Shown: in pieces, positions 1 to 8,016 of the stretch
Numbering within the stretch: the stretch's first letter is position 1
Layout of the letters: each line of letters opens with the position of its first letter
Source of the DNA: an uncultured Clostridia bacterium
GTDB lineage: Bacteria > Bacillota > Clostridia > UBA1381
Assembly: GCA_910585485.1 (NCBI GenBank)
Contig: CAJUEZ010000031.1
Location: forward strand, 1 to 22,717
Reading direction: 5' to 3'
Length of the DNA stretch: 22,717 bases
The notes under the pieces: generated by a model
The model's input: the letters and a program-made list of their open reading frames with translations, nothing else
What the model was told of the DNA's origin: nothing
Databases searched by the model: none
Translations under genes and position numbers: made by a program

Positions 1-579
1 CGGGAACAGCGGGTGGTTTTCAAATTTCGGTCCTAACTTTTCTATTTCCAAGCTGTCCGTATCATCAATAAAAGTGACCGCGTGCGGGTTTCCCATCGAA
101 ACACCCGTTACACGGTATTCCCTTCCGTCAACCGTTACAGGCTCTTGAATAAATCTATCCAAATCTGAATTTATCGGTATGTTTTTCGGCACAATTTCGG
201 GTGAACCCATATTGACCTCGACAGTTTCAACCTCGCCCGCATCATTCAGGTTAAGCTTTAAAATCTTAATCCCCGCAAGCGTTTCAAGAGTAATTTCAGT
301 TTTATCGGTAAGACCTTTGTCATGAACATATTTCCCGACGCACCGCGTCGCGTTACCGCACATCTCCGCCTGAGTGCCGTCGCTGTTATACATATCCATA
401 CGAAAATCCGCCTTATCTGACGGGCATATAAGCACAAGTCCGTCCGAGCCTATTCCGAAATGCCTGTCCGAAACCGCCTTTGCCGTTTCGTTTATGTTCT
501 TCAGTTTTTCCTTGAAGCAGTTTACATATACGTAGTCATTGCCCGCTCCGTGCATTTTCGTAAAATTAAAAGTCTGCAT
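1..579 (-). CDS. dapF: Diaminopimelate epimerase DapF, partial (3' end outside window)
   Basis: Converts LL- to meso-diaminopimelate in the lysine and peptidoglycan pathway, in the cytoplasm. The visible 193 residues begin MQTFNFTKMHGAGNDYVYV, the typical DapF N-terminus. They contain FGIGSDGLV and the first catalytic cysteine at about residue 74 in MCGNATRCVG. The second catalytic cysteine would lie in the C-terminal half, beyond position 1. The ATG is preceded by GGAGATGAG at good spacing. Only 13 bases separate it from the stop of the ANTAR gene, so it is probably the third gene of a glnA-ANTAR-dapF transcript. The family call is very secure. The truncation is the window edge and not a mutation. 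Confidence 0.96.
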   Translation of the reverse strand, partial: MQTFNFTKMHGAGNDYVYVNCFKEKLKNINETAKAVSDRHFGIGSDGLVLICPSDKADFRMDMYNSDGTQAEMCGNATRCVGKYVHDKGLTDKTEITLETLAGIKILKLNLNDAGEVETVEVNMGSPEIVPKNIPINSDLDRFIQEPVTVDGREYRVTGVSMGNPHAVTFIDDTDSLEIEKLGPKFENHPLFP

Positions 580-592
580 TGTCTCATCTCCG

Positions 593-1117
593 TTAAATTT
601 TTAATATTGCCCTTGCCGTATCTATAAACCGTGCCCCCGTGTCCATGCTCCTCTTTTGAATAAAGCGGTGCGCCTGCTCCTCGGTCATAAGGTGACGCTC
701 CATAAGATACGCTTTTGCGTTTTCAATAATTTTTTCTTCTTCGGGAGTACGTTTTTTTCTGTGCTTCTGCCTCTCGATTATTCCGACAAAGGTTTCTATT
801 GAATTAATAAGAAGCTGTTTGTTTACAGGCAGAGTCACGACAAAAATATCCTGATTATATATTTCCCCCTGACGTTCAGCCTTAACGATACTCATAAGTT
901 TCTGACCGTCACGCAAGTCTTCAAAGACATCATCCGCCACAGCGTCGGGAAGCTTATAACCCATAATGACAAGCACCTCGTCAACATGTGATACGGAACG
1001 CATAAGTTCCGCCTTTGAATGACACACGGCGTAAACTTCATAACCGCTGCCGTCAAGCATTATTCTTATCTTTTCGGCTGTTTCCGCCCTTGAAAAAGCC
1101 AGAACTACCCGTTCCAT
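593..1117 (-). CDS. ANTAR-domain antiterminator with degenerate receiver (NitR-like)
   Basis: This 174-residue protein has a receiver-like N-terminal half (about 1-115) and a C-terminal three-helix ANTAR RNA-binding domain (about 118-174). The latter contains TPEEEKIIENAKAYLMERHL followed by MTEEQAHRFIQKRSMD. In the receiver half, the strand that should carry the phospho-acceptor Asp reads VLVIMGYKLPD, with no Asp at the expected place. It therefore looks like a pseudo-receiver and is unlikely to be switched by ordinary phosphorylation. ANTAR proteins bind hairpins in nascent RNA and prevent termination. It lies directly after glnA (36-base gap), with SD AAGGGGG. Clostridial glnA-linked ANTAR antiterminators such as NitR are known, so control of glnA is the natural inference. 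The ANTAR call is strong; the target is inferred. Confidence 0.88.
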   Translation of the reverse strand: MERVVLAFSRAETAEKIRIMLDGSGYEVYAVCHSKAELMRSVSHVDEVLVIMGYKLPDAVADDVFEDLRDGQKLMSIVKAERQGEIYNQDIFVVTLPVNKQLLINSIETFVGIIERQKHRKKRTPEEEKIIENAKAYLMERHLMTEEQAHRFIQKRSMDTGARFIDTARAILKI

Positions 1118-1153
1118 CGTCCGACCCCCTTACATTAGTTATTCAGCGGGATT

Positions 1154-2482
1154 TTAATACTGTATCAAATATTTCTCAATTTCCCATTGATTTATAGTCT
1201 GACGATATTCCCCGTATTCCTGTTCCTTTGCCGACAAATACGACGACGCAAACTCCGCGCCCAGGAGTTCATTTATAAAGTCCGACTTTCTCGCAATTCT
1301 TACCGCCTCATTGAGACTTATCGGCAGATTTTTTATACCGAGCGCCTCTCTCTCCCTGTCCGAAAGCTTATAGATATTAACATCAATGCTCGGCGGAAGT
1401 TCCTCGTTATTCCTTATACCCATAAGTCCCGCCTTTAGACAAGCGGCTATGGCAAGATACGGGTTCGCGGTCGGGTCAGGCGAGCGAAGTTCAATGCGTC
1501 TGTCACCATCACGTTTTGAAGACGGTATTCTTATAAGCAAACTCCTGTTACTCTCTGACCACGATATATAACAGGGCGCTTCATAACCCGGCACAAACCG
1601 CTTATACGAGTTCACCGTCGGATTTGTAAGACATGCCATATCAGGAGTATACTTTAAAATTCCCGCCGCGAATTTTGATGCCGTTTGTGATACTTTATTT
1701 TCACAATTACCGTCATAAAAAACGTTTTGACCGTTCTTTTGCAGCGCCATTGTAAGATGCATGCCGTTGCCGCTCTCACCCTGCAAAGGCTTTGGCATAA
1801 ATGTGGCATGCAGTCCGTTTCTTTGCGCGATTGTTTTTACCACCGTTTTAAAGGTCACTATTCTGTCCGCTGTTTTGAGCGCGTCCGCGCACTTAAAGCT
1901 TATTTCGTGCTGACCAGGCGCAGTCTCATGGTGCGAGGTTTCTATGGAATATCCCATTTCCTCAAGCGTCAGGCATATTTCTCTTCGGCAGTTTTCGCCG
2001 TTGTCAAGCGGCGCAAGGTCAAAGCTTCCCGCGCGGTCATGCGGCTCTGTTGTCGGATTTCCCCGCTCATCTGTCTTAAACAGGAAAAATTCACATTCAG
2101 GCTCAACCTCAAATGTATATCCCATTTCCTCCGCTTCCTTTATAACCTTTTGAAGCACATATCTCGGATCGCTTTCAAGACGTTTTCCGTCATGCGTATA
2201 AACATCGCATATAAGTCTCGCAACCTTGCCCTGATGCGGTCGCCACGGAAAAATCGCAAAGGTATCAAGGTCAGGATGCAGATACAAGTCACTTTCCTCC
2301 ACTCCCGCAAATCCATTTACGCTCGAACCGTCAAAGACGCAAAGATTATTAAGCGCGTCATCAAGCTTTGAAGTGGTTATCGCCATATTGCGCATTGCGC
2401 CGAGCATATCTGTAAATTGCAGACGAATAAAGCGCACGTCCTCCTCTTCGATTAATCTTAAAATATCCTGTTTTGTCAGCAT
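1154..2482 (-). CDS. glnA: Glutamine synthetase type I (GSI-alpha)
   Basis: Makes glutamine from glutamate, ammonia and ATP; a cytoplasmic dodecamer in this family. At 442 residues it has the usual GSI-alpha length. Visible motifs in order are FDGSSVNGF, the metal/glutamate region EPECEFFLF, HHETAPGQHEIS, FMPKPLQGESGNGMH, NPTVNSYKR and RIELRSPDPTANPY near the C-terminus. No tyrosine adenylylation segment is evident, as expected for GSI-alpha. The open frame extends six codons upstream to 2500, but AAAGGAA lies inside that extension, 8 bases before the ATG at 2482. The start MLTKQDILRL at 2482 is therefore preferred. It is followed by the ANTAR gene and dapF and preceded by its own promoter and a hairpin leader, which suggests attenuation control. 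Confidence 0.97.
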   Translation of the reverse strand: MLTKQDILRLIEEEDVRFIRLQFTDMLGAMRNMAITTSKLDDALNNLCVFDGSSVNGFAGVEESDLYLHPDLDTFAIFPWRPHQGKVARLICDVYTHDGKRLESDPRYVLQKVIKEAEEMGYTFEVEPECEFFLFKTDERGNPTTEPHDRAGSFDLAPLDNGENCRREICLTLEEMGYSIETSHHETAPGQHEISFKCADALKTADRIVTFKTVVKTIAQRNGLHATFMPKPLQGESGNGMHLTMALQKNGQNVFYDGNCENKVSQTASKFAAGILKYTPDMACLTNPTVNSYKRFVPGYEAPCYISWSESNRSLLIRIPSSKRDGDRRIELRSPDPTANPYLAIAACLKAGLMGIRNNEELPPSIDVNIYKLSDREREALGIKNLPISLNEAVRIARKSDFINELLGAEFASSYLSAKEQEYGEYRQTINQWEIEKYLIQY

Positions 2483-2535
2483 AACGGTTTTTCCTTTCAT
2501 TAATATATTAAATTTATTTCTGTCCTATACCCAAA

Positions 2536-2570
2536 AAGGGTGCTTCTATCCCTTTGGAAGAAACACCCTT
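2536..2570 (-). promoter_or_regulatory. glnA leader hairpin, candidate attenuator
   Basis: In the sense of glnA, AAGGGTG (2570-2564) pairs with CACCCTT (2542-2536), with an inner CTTC/GAAG helix. The 3' arm runs into five T's, then GGG. It sits between the glnA promoter and the start codon, so it is leader RNA. An alternative pairing, CCAAAGGG with CCCTTT(TT)GG, uses the same 3' arm and excludes the first hairpin. With an ANTAR gene next door, attenuation is plausible. The U-tract is short, and I do not see the classic pair of hexaloop hairpins of ANTAR targets. Confidence 0.55.
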
Positions 2571-2582
2571 GTTCTTTTTAAT

Positions 2583-2611
2583 ATTTTAGCACAGCAGAAA
2601 AAGTTTGTCAA
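2583..2611 (-). promoter_or_regulatory. Sigma-A promoter of glnA
   Basis: On the minus strand, TTGACA (2611-2606) and TAAAAT (2588-2583) are separated by exactly 17 bases. The -35 lies 2 bases past the stop codon of the upstream GH36 gene, with no terminator between them. Transcription would start near 2576, giving a leader of about 95 bases. Confidence 0.8.
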
Positions 2612-2613
2612 GA

Positions 2614-4689
2614 CTAAATTTTCATCAGTATACCATATCCGCAAAAATCTTCACAGCCGTCTAACACAAGCATACCGTCCTCTGTACGCGCGGTCACGCT
2701 TCCGTATGAATACGTATCTGTAACTGCTCGGCTGCCAACAGGCACTTTGATTTTATCGGGCGCGTTTTCAAACGTGTGTATTACGCACAGCGCGTATTCG
2801 CTGTTTGCGCGCAGTATCGCCTGATACCCTTCGGGGTGACGCTCGCTTTTTATTTTAGTACCGAAGCGGCGCGTTTTTCCCTGCCTTATTACAGGCACAG
2901 CTTTTTTATAAAACGCAATTCCACTATCTATCGCGTCCCACTGCTCCGCGGTAAGTTCCGTAACATCACCCGACAGACACATTCTGCCCAAAAATGTTGC
3001 CGCAACTGAGTAAGCAATTCGCTGTACGCTGTCATTCTGACGTATGACACACCAAATTTGGCTCTGACGCGGCAAAATCGCTCTGTGTAAATTAGCCGCG
3101 ATAATCGGTATTTCAATACACTCATGCGCATCCGAAAAAGATGCCATTGAGGAAAGTGACATAAAACACGGCTCAAGCCTGTTTCCGCCCGAAGCGCAGT
3201 TCTCGATTACGATGTCAGGCACTTCTCGTCTAATTTTTTTGAAATAATCCGTAGTGGCAAGCATATTTTGTCTAAGCCCCTCGCCGAGGCTGTCACTATT
3301 GTCGCAGCCTATTCCGATTGTGTCGTTATAGTCAACCTTTATATAGTTAAAACCATTGTTTTTTAGAAAACCGATTACCCGCTCGTCAAGATATTTCTGC
3401 ACCCATTCATCATTCATATCCCAAAAACGTCTGCTCTGAGTGGTGAGCGTTATTCCGTCACGTTTTAAAAGGTGGTCAGTATTGCTATATGCCTCAGACG
3501 CGCTCCCGACATTCTCAAATTCAAACCATATACCCGCGCGCATATCATACGAATGTATCAGGTCTGCCGTTTCCTTTATTCCGTTCGGGAAAAGCGTTTT
3601 TGACGGTATATAATCTCCCATACTGGTGTCCCAGCGCGCTCTGTCACGCTTAAACCAACCGCAGTCTATAACAAAATAATCAATACCCTTGTCCTTTATT
3701 GCTTCAAGTATTTTCTCTATATTTTCGCACGAGGGATTTCCCCAAGTAGTGCAGTATTCATTGAAGATAACCGGAAGCGTTTCCTCGCTGTCGGGTATGT
3801 CAAGTCTGTCTTCCTGCGCCGATACCAGACGCGCGGAAATATCGTCTATACCGCCCTCGCACACGCTTAATACGGCTTCGGGCGCAGCAAACGTCTCTCC
3901 CCGCTTAACCGTCTTTACCCAATGTCCAAACTCTCTGTCCGCAAGTCCGCCTGACAAGCACACACCATCGTCCGCGCGTGTCGCCTCCATCTGCCACGAG
4001 GACGGACATCCCATCTGTACGCCCCATGTAACACTGTTTTCGGTGTCCTCTAATGCCATAAACGGGAAATATCCCTTGACAGGCATTGAGCCGACCTGAC
4101 CGAAACGGATACTGTTTGAATTGGCGTAACACCAACATTCTTCAAGCTGTAAATCTTCCAAATTTTCGCTTATAAGCCGTCCCTCCTGACTCCACTTGCT
4201 CCTGAGACGGTGAAGAGTCATTTTGTTTTCGCCAGCGCCCGAAAGGTACGGCGAAATATTGTACATCGCAAAGGACGACAGCATTTCAACCTGTATATCT
4301 CTGACGGAATTATTTATAAGTTCTGTATGTACAGTAAGATACTCACATCCGTTGCGGTGTACTGTCTTATGGCGCACCTCAATTCCTCTGCTCGATTTGA
4401 GGTATGTGGTTATTACGGTATCTCCGTCGCTTTCCCTGACTTCCTGCTTGGTAAATTTCATCGAATTTGTCGTGTTGCTGTATTTCATAGATGTACCGCC
4501 GAAATAACCTCCCGAATAATTGTCACCGACAATTTTAACTTCTGCAAGTGACCGAATCTTAACGCGTCTTTTCTTGTGTTCATGTCTGTTCATAGGTTCT
4601 ATGAAAAGTCCGATAAGCCCCGTTTCGCCGTCAAGTTTGTAACATATAAGCATATCCCCAACTTGTTTTTCCAGTATATCTTTCTGCAT
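2614..4689 (-). CDS. Alpha-galactosidase, glycoside hydrolase family 36
   Basis: Probably removes terminal alpha-galactose from raffinose-type or galactomannan oligosaccharides. The 691-residue protein lacks a signal peptide, so it acts in the cytoplasm. An N-terminal beta-sandwich region (about 1-300) precedes the (beta/alpha)8 barrel, which shows DYFVIDCGWF, GIWFEFENVG and FNYIKVDYND. In the last of these Asp453 is the expected nucleophile. ENCASGGNRLEP and FSDAHE follow, with Asp520 as expected acid/base. The frame opens at 4710, but that ATG would be nearly leaderless from the promoter at 4720-4748 and has no SD. The ATG at 4689 has GGTGAT upstream and is preferred. The gene stands alone, with no sugar transporter nearby. 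The family is secure; the exact substrate is inferred. Confidence 0.9.
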   Translation of the reverse strand: MQKDILEKQVGDMLICYKLDGETGLIGLFIEPMNRHEHKKRRVKIRSLAEVKIVGDNYSGGYFGGTSMKYSNTTNSMKFTKQEVRESDGDTVITTYLKSSRGIEVRHKTVHRNGCEYLTVHTELINNSVRDIQVEMLSSFAMYNISPYLSGAGENKMTLHRLRSKWSQEGRLISENLEDLQLEECWCYANSNSIRFGQVGSMPVKGYFPFMALEDTENSVTWGVQMGCPSSWQMEATRADDGVCLSGGLADREFGHWVKTVKRGETFAAPEAVLSVCEGGIDDISARLVSAQEDRLDIPDSEETLPVIFNEYCTTWGNPSCENIEKILEAIKDKGIDYFVIDCGWFKRDRARWDTSMGDYIPSKTLFPNGIKETADLIHSYDMRAGIWFEFENVGSASEAYSNTDHLLKRDGITLTTQSRRFWDMNDEWVQKYLDERVIGFLKNNGFNYIKVDYNDTIGIGCDNSDSLGEGLRQNMLATTDYFKKIRREVPDIVIENCASGGNRLEPCFMSLSSMASFSDAHECIEIPIIAANLHRAILPRQSQIWCVIRQNDSVQRIAYSVAATFLGRMCLSGDVTELTAEQWDAIDSGIAFYKKAVPVIRQGKTRRFGTKIKSERHPEGYQAILRANSEYALCVIHTFENAPDKIKVPVGSRAVTDTYSYGSVTARTEDGMLVLDGCEDFCGYGILMKI

Positions 4690-4719
4690 ATTATCACCGT
4701 CCATCGTCATATTAATATA

Positions 4720-4748
4720 ATTTTAGCATTTTAACAGAGCTATTTCAA
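4720..4748 (-). promoter_or_regulatory. Sigma-A promoter of the GH36 gene
   Basis: Minus-strand TTGAAA (4748-4743), a 17-base spacer and TAAAAT (4725-4720). It is back to back with the plus-strand promoter at 4758-4786. Transcription would start near 4713, which supports the downstream start codon at 4689. Confidence 0.72.
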
Positions 4749-4757
4749 GTGTTTTGA

Positions 4758-4786
4758 TTGACTTATACGTAAAAATATATTATACT
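4758..4786 (+). promoter_or_regulatory. Sigma-A promoter of the transglutaminase-like gene
   Basis: TTGACT (4758-4763), a 17-base spacer and TATACT (4781-4786), followed 10 bases later by the GGAGGG SD of the gene. Only 9 bases separate its -35 from that of the divergent GH36 promoter. Confidence 0.75.
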
Positions 4787-4809
4787 TAGTCTAAATGGAG
4801 GGTAAATTT

Positions 4810-6459
4810 ATGCAATTTATGAAAAAAACACTGTGTGCATTGATTCTCTGCGCTATGACTATTCCCTGCACGGCATTTGCAGACAACACCGCAACTATCG
4901 AAACAGCTGACACGATTACGTTATTCAGTGACTCCGTCTCAGATATTCAAATTACGGAGGACGAACGCGAATTTATGGAGTTTTTCGCGTCTCAGATTAA
5001 AGAACGGAATAAGGAAATTACCGTGCCTGATACTTTCAATATAAGTTCCGAACGTTTTGGGACAATTTACCGCGAATGTATGGGTAATTTTTTAAAGGAC
5101 GTTCATCCTGAAATTTTTTATTTTGATGGCTCCGTGTCATATAACAGCGGAACACTCAGAAAAATCACACCTTCGTACTCCATGACAGACGAAGAAATAG
5201 AAGAAGCGGAAACGTCAATCTCACTTGAACTTGAAAAAATAAAAGGTCTTTTAAACGATTCAATGACAGATACCGAGAAGGTACTCACAGTTCATGATTA
5301 TATCGCAGCGGAATACGAATATGACACCGTTCTCTTCTCAAACCCCGGCGAGGAAAGCAGAACGCTTGACACAATGGTGGCAAAAAAGAAAGGTGTATGT
5401 CAGGGTTACGCGTCACTCTTTAAATACGTGATGGATAATATCGGAATCGAATGTGAATGTGTTCCGAGCGATGAGTGCCGGCATGTGTGGAACAAGGTGA
5501 GAATCAGCATTGACGGCGAAGAAAAAAAATGGTATAACATTGATGTCACTGCGGATGACCCACTTATTGACATGGCTTCAAACATTTCTCATAAAAATTT
5601 TCTTGTAAACGATGATGAGATAAAAGACCTCGACCCTAATCTTCACGGTTCTTGGAATGAATATAAATGGGATAGCACAACCCCCGCCACAATTTCAGAC
5701 AGCACTGATTTTTCAGATTCTGTCATTCATAACGTCGGCGGACAGATGATTTATAAAGATAATAAATGGTATGGTTTCGCGGCGGCAGATGACGATAATA
5801 ATAACGTCTTATCTGTTATTGATATTCCGGATAATGAAATTATTCCTTTGTATACACCGCCTTCTAAATTCAGATGGTTTGTTTCAGGAACCTCAAATAC
5901 ATATTATTCCTCTCAGATTAGTTCGATGGTGCTGTTTGAGGATAATATATTTTTCAACTCGCCGGATAAAATTTATGTATACAACACAAAAACAAACTCC
6001 GCCGATATTGTATATAACTTTGAAGATGAAAATCCCGATAAAAAGGACATTTCCAAAACGTATATATACGGCATAAGAGTAAGAAATAATAATTTGTATG
6101 CCGAATACACAACTTGTCCTTATAATACCCTTGACGACGAAGGCAATATTATCAGCGCAAAAATGGACGACTTGATACCGGTTAAACTTGCCGGTGCTTT
6201 TCCATGTTCATCAGAGATTCTTCCTATTGAGGGACGCGCAATACGCGTTAACCTTTCCATTCCCGACTCGCTGAAGAATACGGCGCTTATGCGCGCGGCG
6301 CAATATAACGAAAACAATCTGTTTATCGGCTTTGCCAACCCTATTGAAAACAGCGATAACGATTATCTGTGCTCTGATGACTGTAAAACAATTAAAGCGT
6401 TCATTTGGGATTCTTCAAACCAAAAACCGCTTGCTGATGTAAGTAATTTTACATTTTAG
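4810..6459 (+). CDS. Secreted transglutaminase-like cysteine protein
   Basis: A 549-residue exported protein. The N-terminus MQFMKKTLCALILCAM plus a hydrophobic stretch and TAFAD is a clear signal peptide. The transglutaminase-like core lies at about residues 155-250. Its triad is visible: Cys197 in KGVCQGYASL, His225 in RHVWNKV and Asp245 in WYNIDVTADDP. In bacteria this fold is used by proteases, peptidoglycan-linked enzymes and protein cross-linkers, so the reaction is open. The C-terminal half (about 300-549) has repeated strands such as NKWYGF, DNIFFNSPDKIYVYN and NNNLYAEY, which suggests a propeller-like domain. The ATG at 4795 is contained in the SD (GGAGGG at 4797-4802), so 4810 is the better start. 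It is transcribed alone. Cell-envelope or extracellular peptide binding is inferred only. Confidence 0.85.
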   Translation: MQFMKKTLCALILCAMTIPCTAFADNTATIETADTITLFSDSVSDIQITEDEREFMEFFASQIKERNKEITVPDTFNISSERFGTIYRECMGNFLKDVHPEIFYFDGSVSYNSGTLRKITPSYSMTDEEIEEAETSISLELEKIKGLLNDSMTDTEKVLTVHDYIAAEYEYDTVLFSNPGEESRTLDTMVAKKKGVCQGYASLFKYVMDNIGIECECVPSDECRHVWNKVRISIDGEEKKWYNIDVTADDPLIDMASNISHKNFLVNDDEIKDLDPNLHGSWNEYKWDSTTPATISDSTDFSDSVIHNVGGQMIYKDNKWYGFAAADDDNNNVLSVIDIPDNEIIPLYTPPSKFRWFVSGTSNTYYSSQISSMVLFEDNIFFNSPDKIYVYNTKTNSADIVYNFEDENPDKKDISKTYIYGIRVRNNNLYAEYTTCPYNTLDDEGNIISAKMDDLIPVKLAGAFPCSSEILPIEGRAIRVNLSIPDSLKNTALMRAAQYNENNLFIGFANPIENSDNDYLCSDDCKTIKAFIWDSSNQKPLADVSNFTF

Positions 6460-6500
6460 TGAATAAATAACGCACCCAGAAGGGTGCGTTATTTATTCAC
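6459..6500. terminator. Bidirectional terminator shared by two convergent stops
   Basis: A perfect 19-bp inverted repeat (6459-6477 and 6482-6500) with a 4-base loop. The core is CGCACCC/GGGTGCG, flanked by AT-rich sequence that provides U-rich RNA in both directions. It starts on the last base of the transglutaminase stop codon and contains the sigF stop codon (6493-6495). Confidence 0.85.
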
Positions 6501-7221
6501 TTCTTACGCTTCCTCTTATCCGCTCAATCGCCTTTTTTTCTATTCTTGAAATCTGCACCTGAGACACACCTATTATTTTGGCTATTTCAGACTGTGTTTT
6601 TCCTTTGAAATATCTTAGAAGGATTATCTCCTTCTCTCGCGGTGTAAGACGTTTTAAAATATCGTCTATCATCACTTTATTAATAATTCCATCTTCAATT
6701 TCTTCGCCGGCTATTATATCAAGCAGATGTATTTTCTTTTCTCCGTTATCATATATATTTTCATAAATACTTTCGGGCGGAGTGGCAGCTTCAAACGCTT
6801 CAATAAGACTCTCCGCGTCAATCCCGCATTCTTTTGAAATTTCATGTATTGTAGGTTCTCGGTTAAGACGTCTGCGAAGCGCCTCCTCACTCCTCCATCC
6901 TTTCATAGCATTTTCCTTTAACGTTCTGCTTATTTTAATGGCTCCGTCATCCCGAAGAAAGCGTTTTATCTCACCCGTTATCATCGGCACGGCATATGTA
7001 GAAAACTGCACGTTAAACTCAGGATTAAACTTTTTTACAGCCTTTATAAGTCCTATCGCTCCTATCTGCGTCAAATCCTCCGTTTCATAACCGCGGTTTT
7101 GAAATCTCCTTACTATGCTGTATACAAGTCCCATATTCTCTTCCACCATTATGTTTTCCGCCTGCTTGTCCCCCTCGCGCACACGTTCAATCAAAGCAGC
7201 ATTATCTCGCACGTCATTCAC
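6493..7221 (-). CDS. sigF: RNA polymerase sporulation sigma factor SigF (SpoIIAC)
   Basis: The forespore-specific sigma factor. Region 2 is complete: NMGLVYSIVRRFQNRGYE, DLTQIGAIGLIKAVKKF and FSTYAVPMITGEIKRFLRDD. Region 3 follows, and region 4 carries LTPREKEIILLRYFKGKTQSEIA and GVSQVQISRIEKKA. Its 242 residues and its place as third gene after spoIIAA and spoIIAB fix the identity. The frame starts with GTG at 7221, directly after the spoIIAB stop. A second GTG at 7212 has AGGTGA 5 bases upstream and is an equally good start, giving a protein three residues shorter. It is expected to be held by SpoIIAB until dephosphorylated SpoIIAA releases it. No downstream gene is co-transcribed. Confidence 0.97.
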   Translation of the reverse strand: MNDVRDNAALIERVREGDKQAENIMVEENMGLVYSIVRRFQNRGYETEDLTQIGAIGLIKAVKKFNPEFNVQFSTYAVPMITGEIKRFLRDDGAIKISRTLKENAMKGWRSEEALRRRLNREPTIHEISKECGIDAESLIEAFEAATPPESIYENIYDNGEKKIHLLDIIAGEEIEDGIINKVMIDDILKRLTPREKEIILLRYFKGKTQSEIAKIIGVSQVQISRIEKKAIERIRGSVRSE

Positions 7222-7641
7222 CTACTTCAACTTTTTTGTCATAGTGATGCGCGTACCTCTGCCGACCTCGCTTTCAACATCAATACTGTCCATAAATGTT
7301 TCCATAATCGTAAAACCCATTCCCGAACGTTCCATTTCGGGTTTACCTGTAAAAAGCGGCTCTCTCGCTCGGCGTATATCGGGTATACCGACACCGTTAT
7401 CGGAGATTACAAACTCGACTGTATCGTCAAAAATTGTTCCCTCCATTGTGACAATACCGTCCGCCTTATCATAGCCGTGAATTATCGCGTTTGTTACCGC
7501 CTCGGATATTGCCGTTTTTATTTCCGAAAGTTCATCCACCGTAGGATCAAGTTCCAGCACAAATGCCGCCGCGACGGTTCTTGCGAACCGCTCATTATCC
7601 GAATTGTTAGGAAATTCCACTTTCATTCTGTTTTTATACAT
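7222..7641 (-). CDS. spoIIAB: Anti-sigma F factor and serine kinase SpoIIAB
   Basis: Binds and inhibits sigma-F, and phosphorylates the anti-anti-sigma factor SpoIIAA. The 139 residues form one GHKL-type ATPase domain. The N box is in SEAVTNAIIHGYDKADG, the G1 box in SDNGVGIPDIRRAREPLF and the G2 box in ERSGMGFTIMETFMDSI. The start MYKNRMKVEF aligns from memory with the Bacillus protein MKNEMHLEF. Its start codon overlaps the end of spoIIAA by 8 bases, and its stop abuts the sigF GTG, so the three genes are translationally coupled. This fits the need for matched amounts of the partners. The identity is very secure. Confidence 0.97.
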   Translation of the reverse strand: MYKNRMKVEFPNNSDNERFARTVAAAFVLELDPTVDELSEIKTAISEAVTNAIIHGYDKADGIVTMEGTIFDDTVEFVISDNGVGIPDIRRAREPLFTGKPEMERSGMGFTIMETFMDSIDVESEVGRGTRITMTKKLK

Positions 7642-7981
7642 TTAATGCCGCCTCCTTAAATCCGTTTTCAAGACTATCTGTTAAAACAACTATATCGTCA
7701 ATCCCAGACATTGTTATAATGCGCCGCACACTTTCTGAAGCTCCGTATATTATAACCTTACCGCCCAAAGCTTTTGCCACTTTATACCGACCCATAATTA
7801 CTCCTATTCCCGATGAATCCATAAACGTTACTCCGCTAAAATCAAACGCGACATTTATCGCGCCCGTTCGCCCCAGTTCCCTGTCTACATTCTCACGCAC
7901 ATTGTCCGCGACATGGTGATCAAGTTCCCCGTATATTCTCACTACAAGTGTGCGGTATTTTCCCGATAAAAATAATTCCAT
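7634..7981 (-). CDS. spoIIAA: Anti-anti-sigma F factor SpoIIAA
   Basis: A STAS-domain protein of 115 residues that frees sigma-F by binding SpoIIAB when unphosphorylated. Visible motifs are YGELDHHVADNVRE and the phosphorylation loop FMDSSGIGVIMGRY. Ser56 there corresponds to Ser58 of the Bacillus protein. ITMSGIDDIV follows. SD GGAGGAG lies 5-6 bases before the ATG. It is the first gene of the operon and is preceded by a region with Spo0A-box and sigma-H-like sequences. The SpoIIE phosphatase that would dephosphorylate it is not in the window. Confidence 0.97.
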   Translation of the reverse strand: MELFLSGKYRTLVVRIYGELDHHVADNVRENVDRELGRTGAINVAFDFSGVTFMDSSGIGVIMGRYKVAKALGGKVIIYGASESVRRIITMSGIDDIVVLTDSLENGFKEAALNV

Positions 7982-8016
7982 ATTTTTCTCCTCCTGTATA
8001 ATAATGGTATCTATTT

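Noticed and set aside
1727..2371. 214-codon open frame on the plus strand opposite glnA
   Set aside because: It is antisense to a fully conserved glutamine synthetase, has no SD or family resemblance and is rich in Arg, Cys and Phe, as expected for a shadow frame.
2536..2570. Simple terminator of the upstream GH36 gene
   Set aside because: The hairpin lies downstream of the glnA promoter, which itself starts next to the GH36 stop. It would therefore act mainly on glnA leader RNA, though it could also stop GH36 read-through.
7099..7659. 186-codon open frame on the plus strand opposite spoIIAB and sigF
   Set aside because: It is a shadow of the conserved sporulation genes. Its histidine- and arginine-rich composition matches no known protein.
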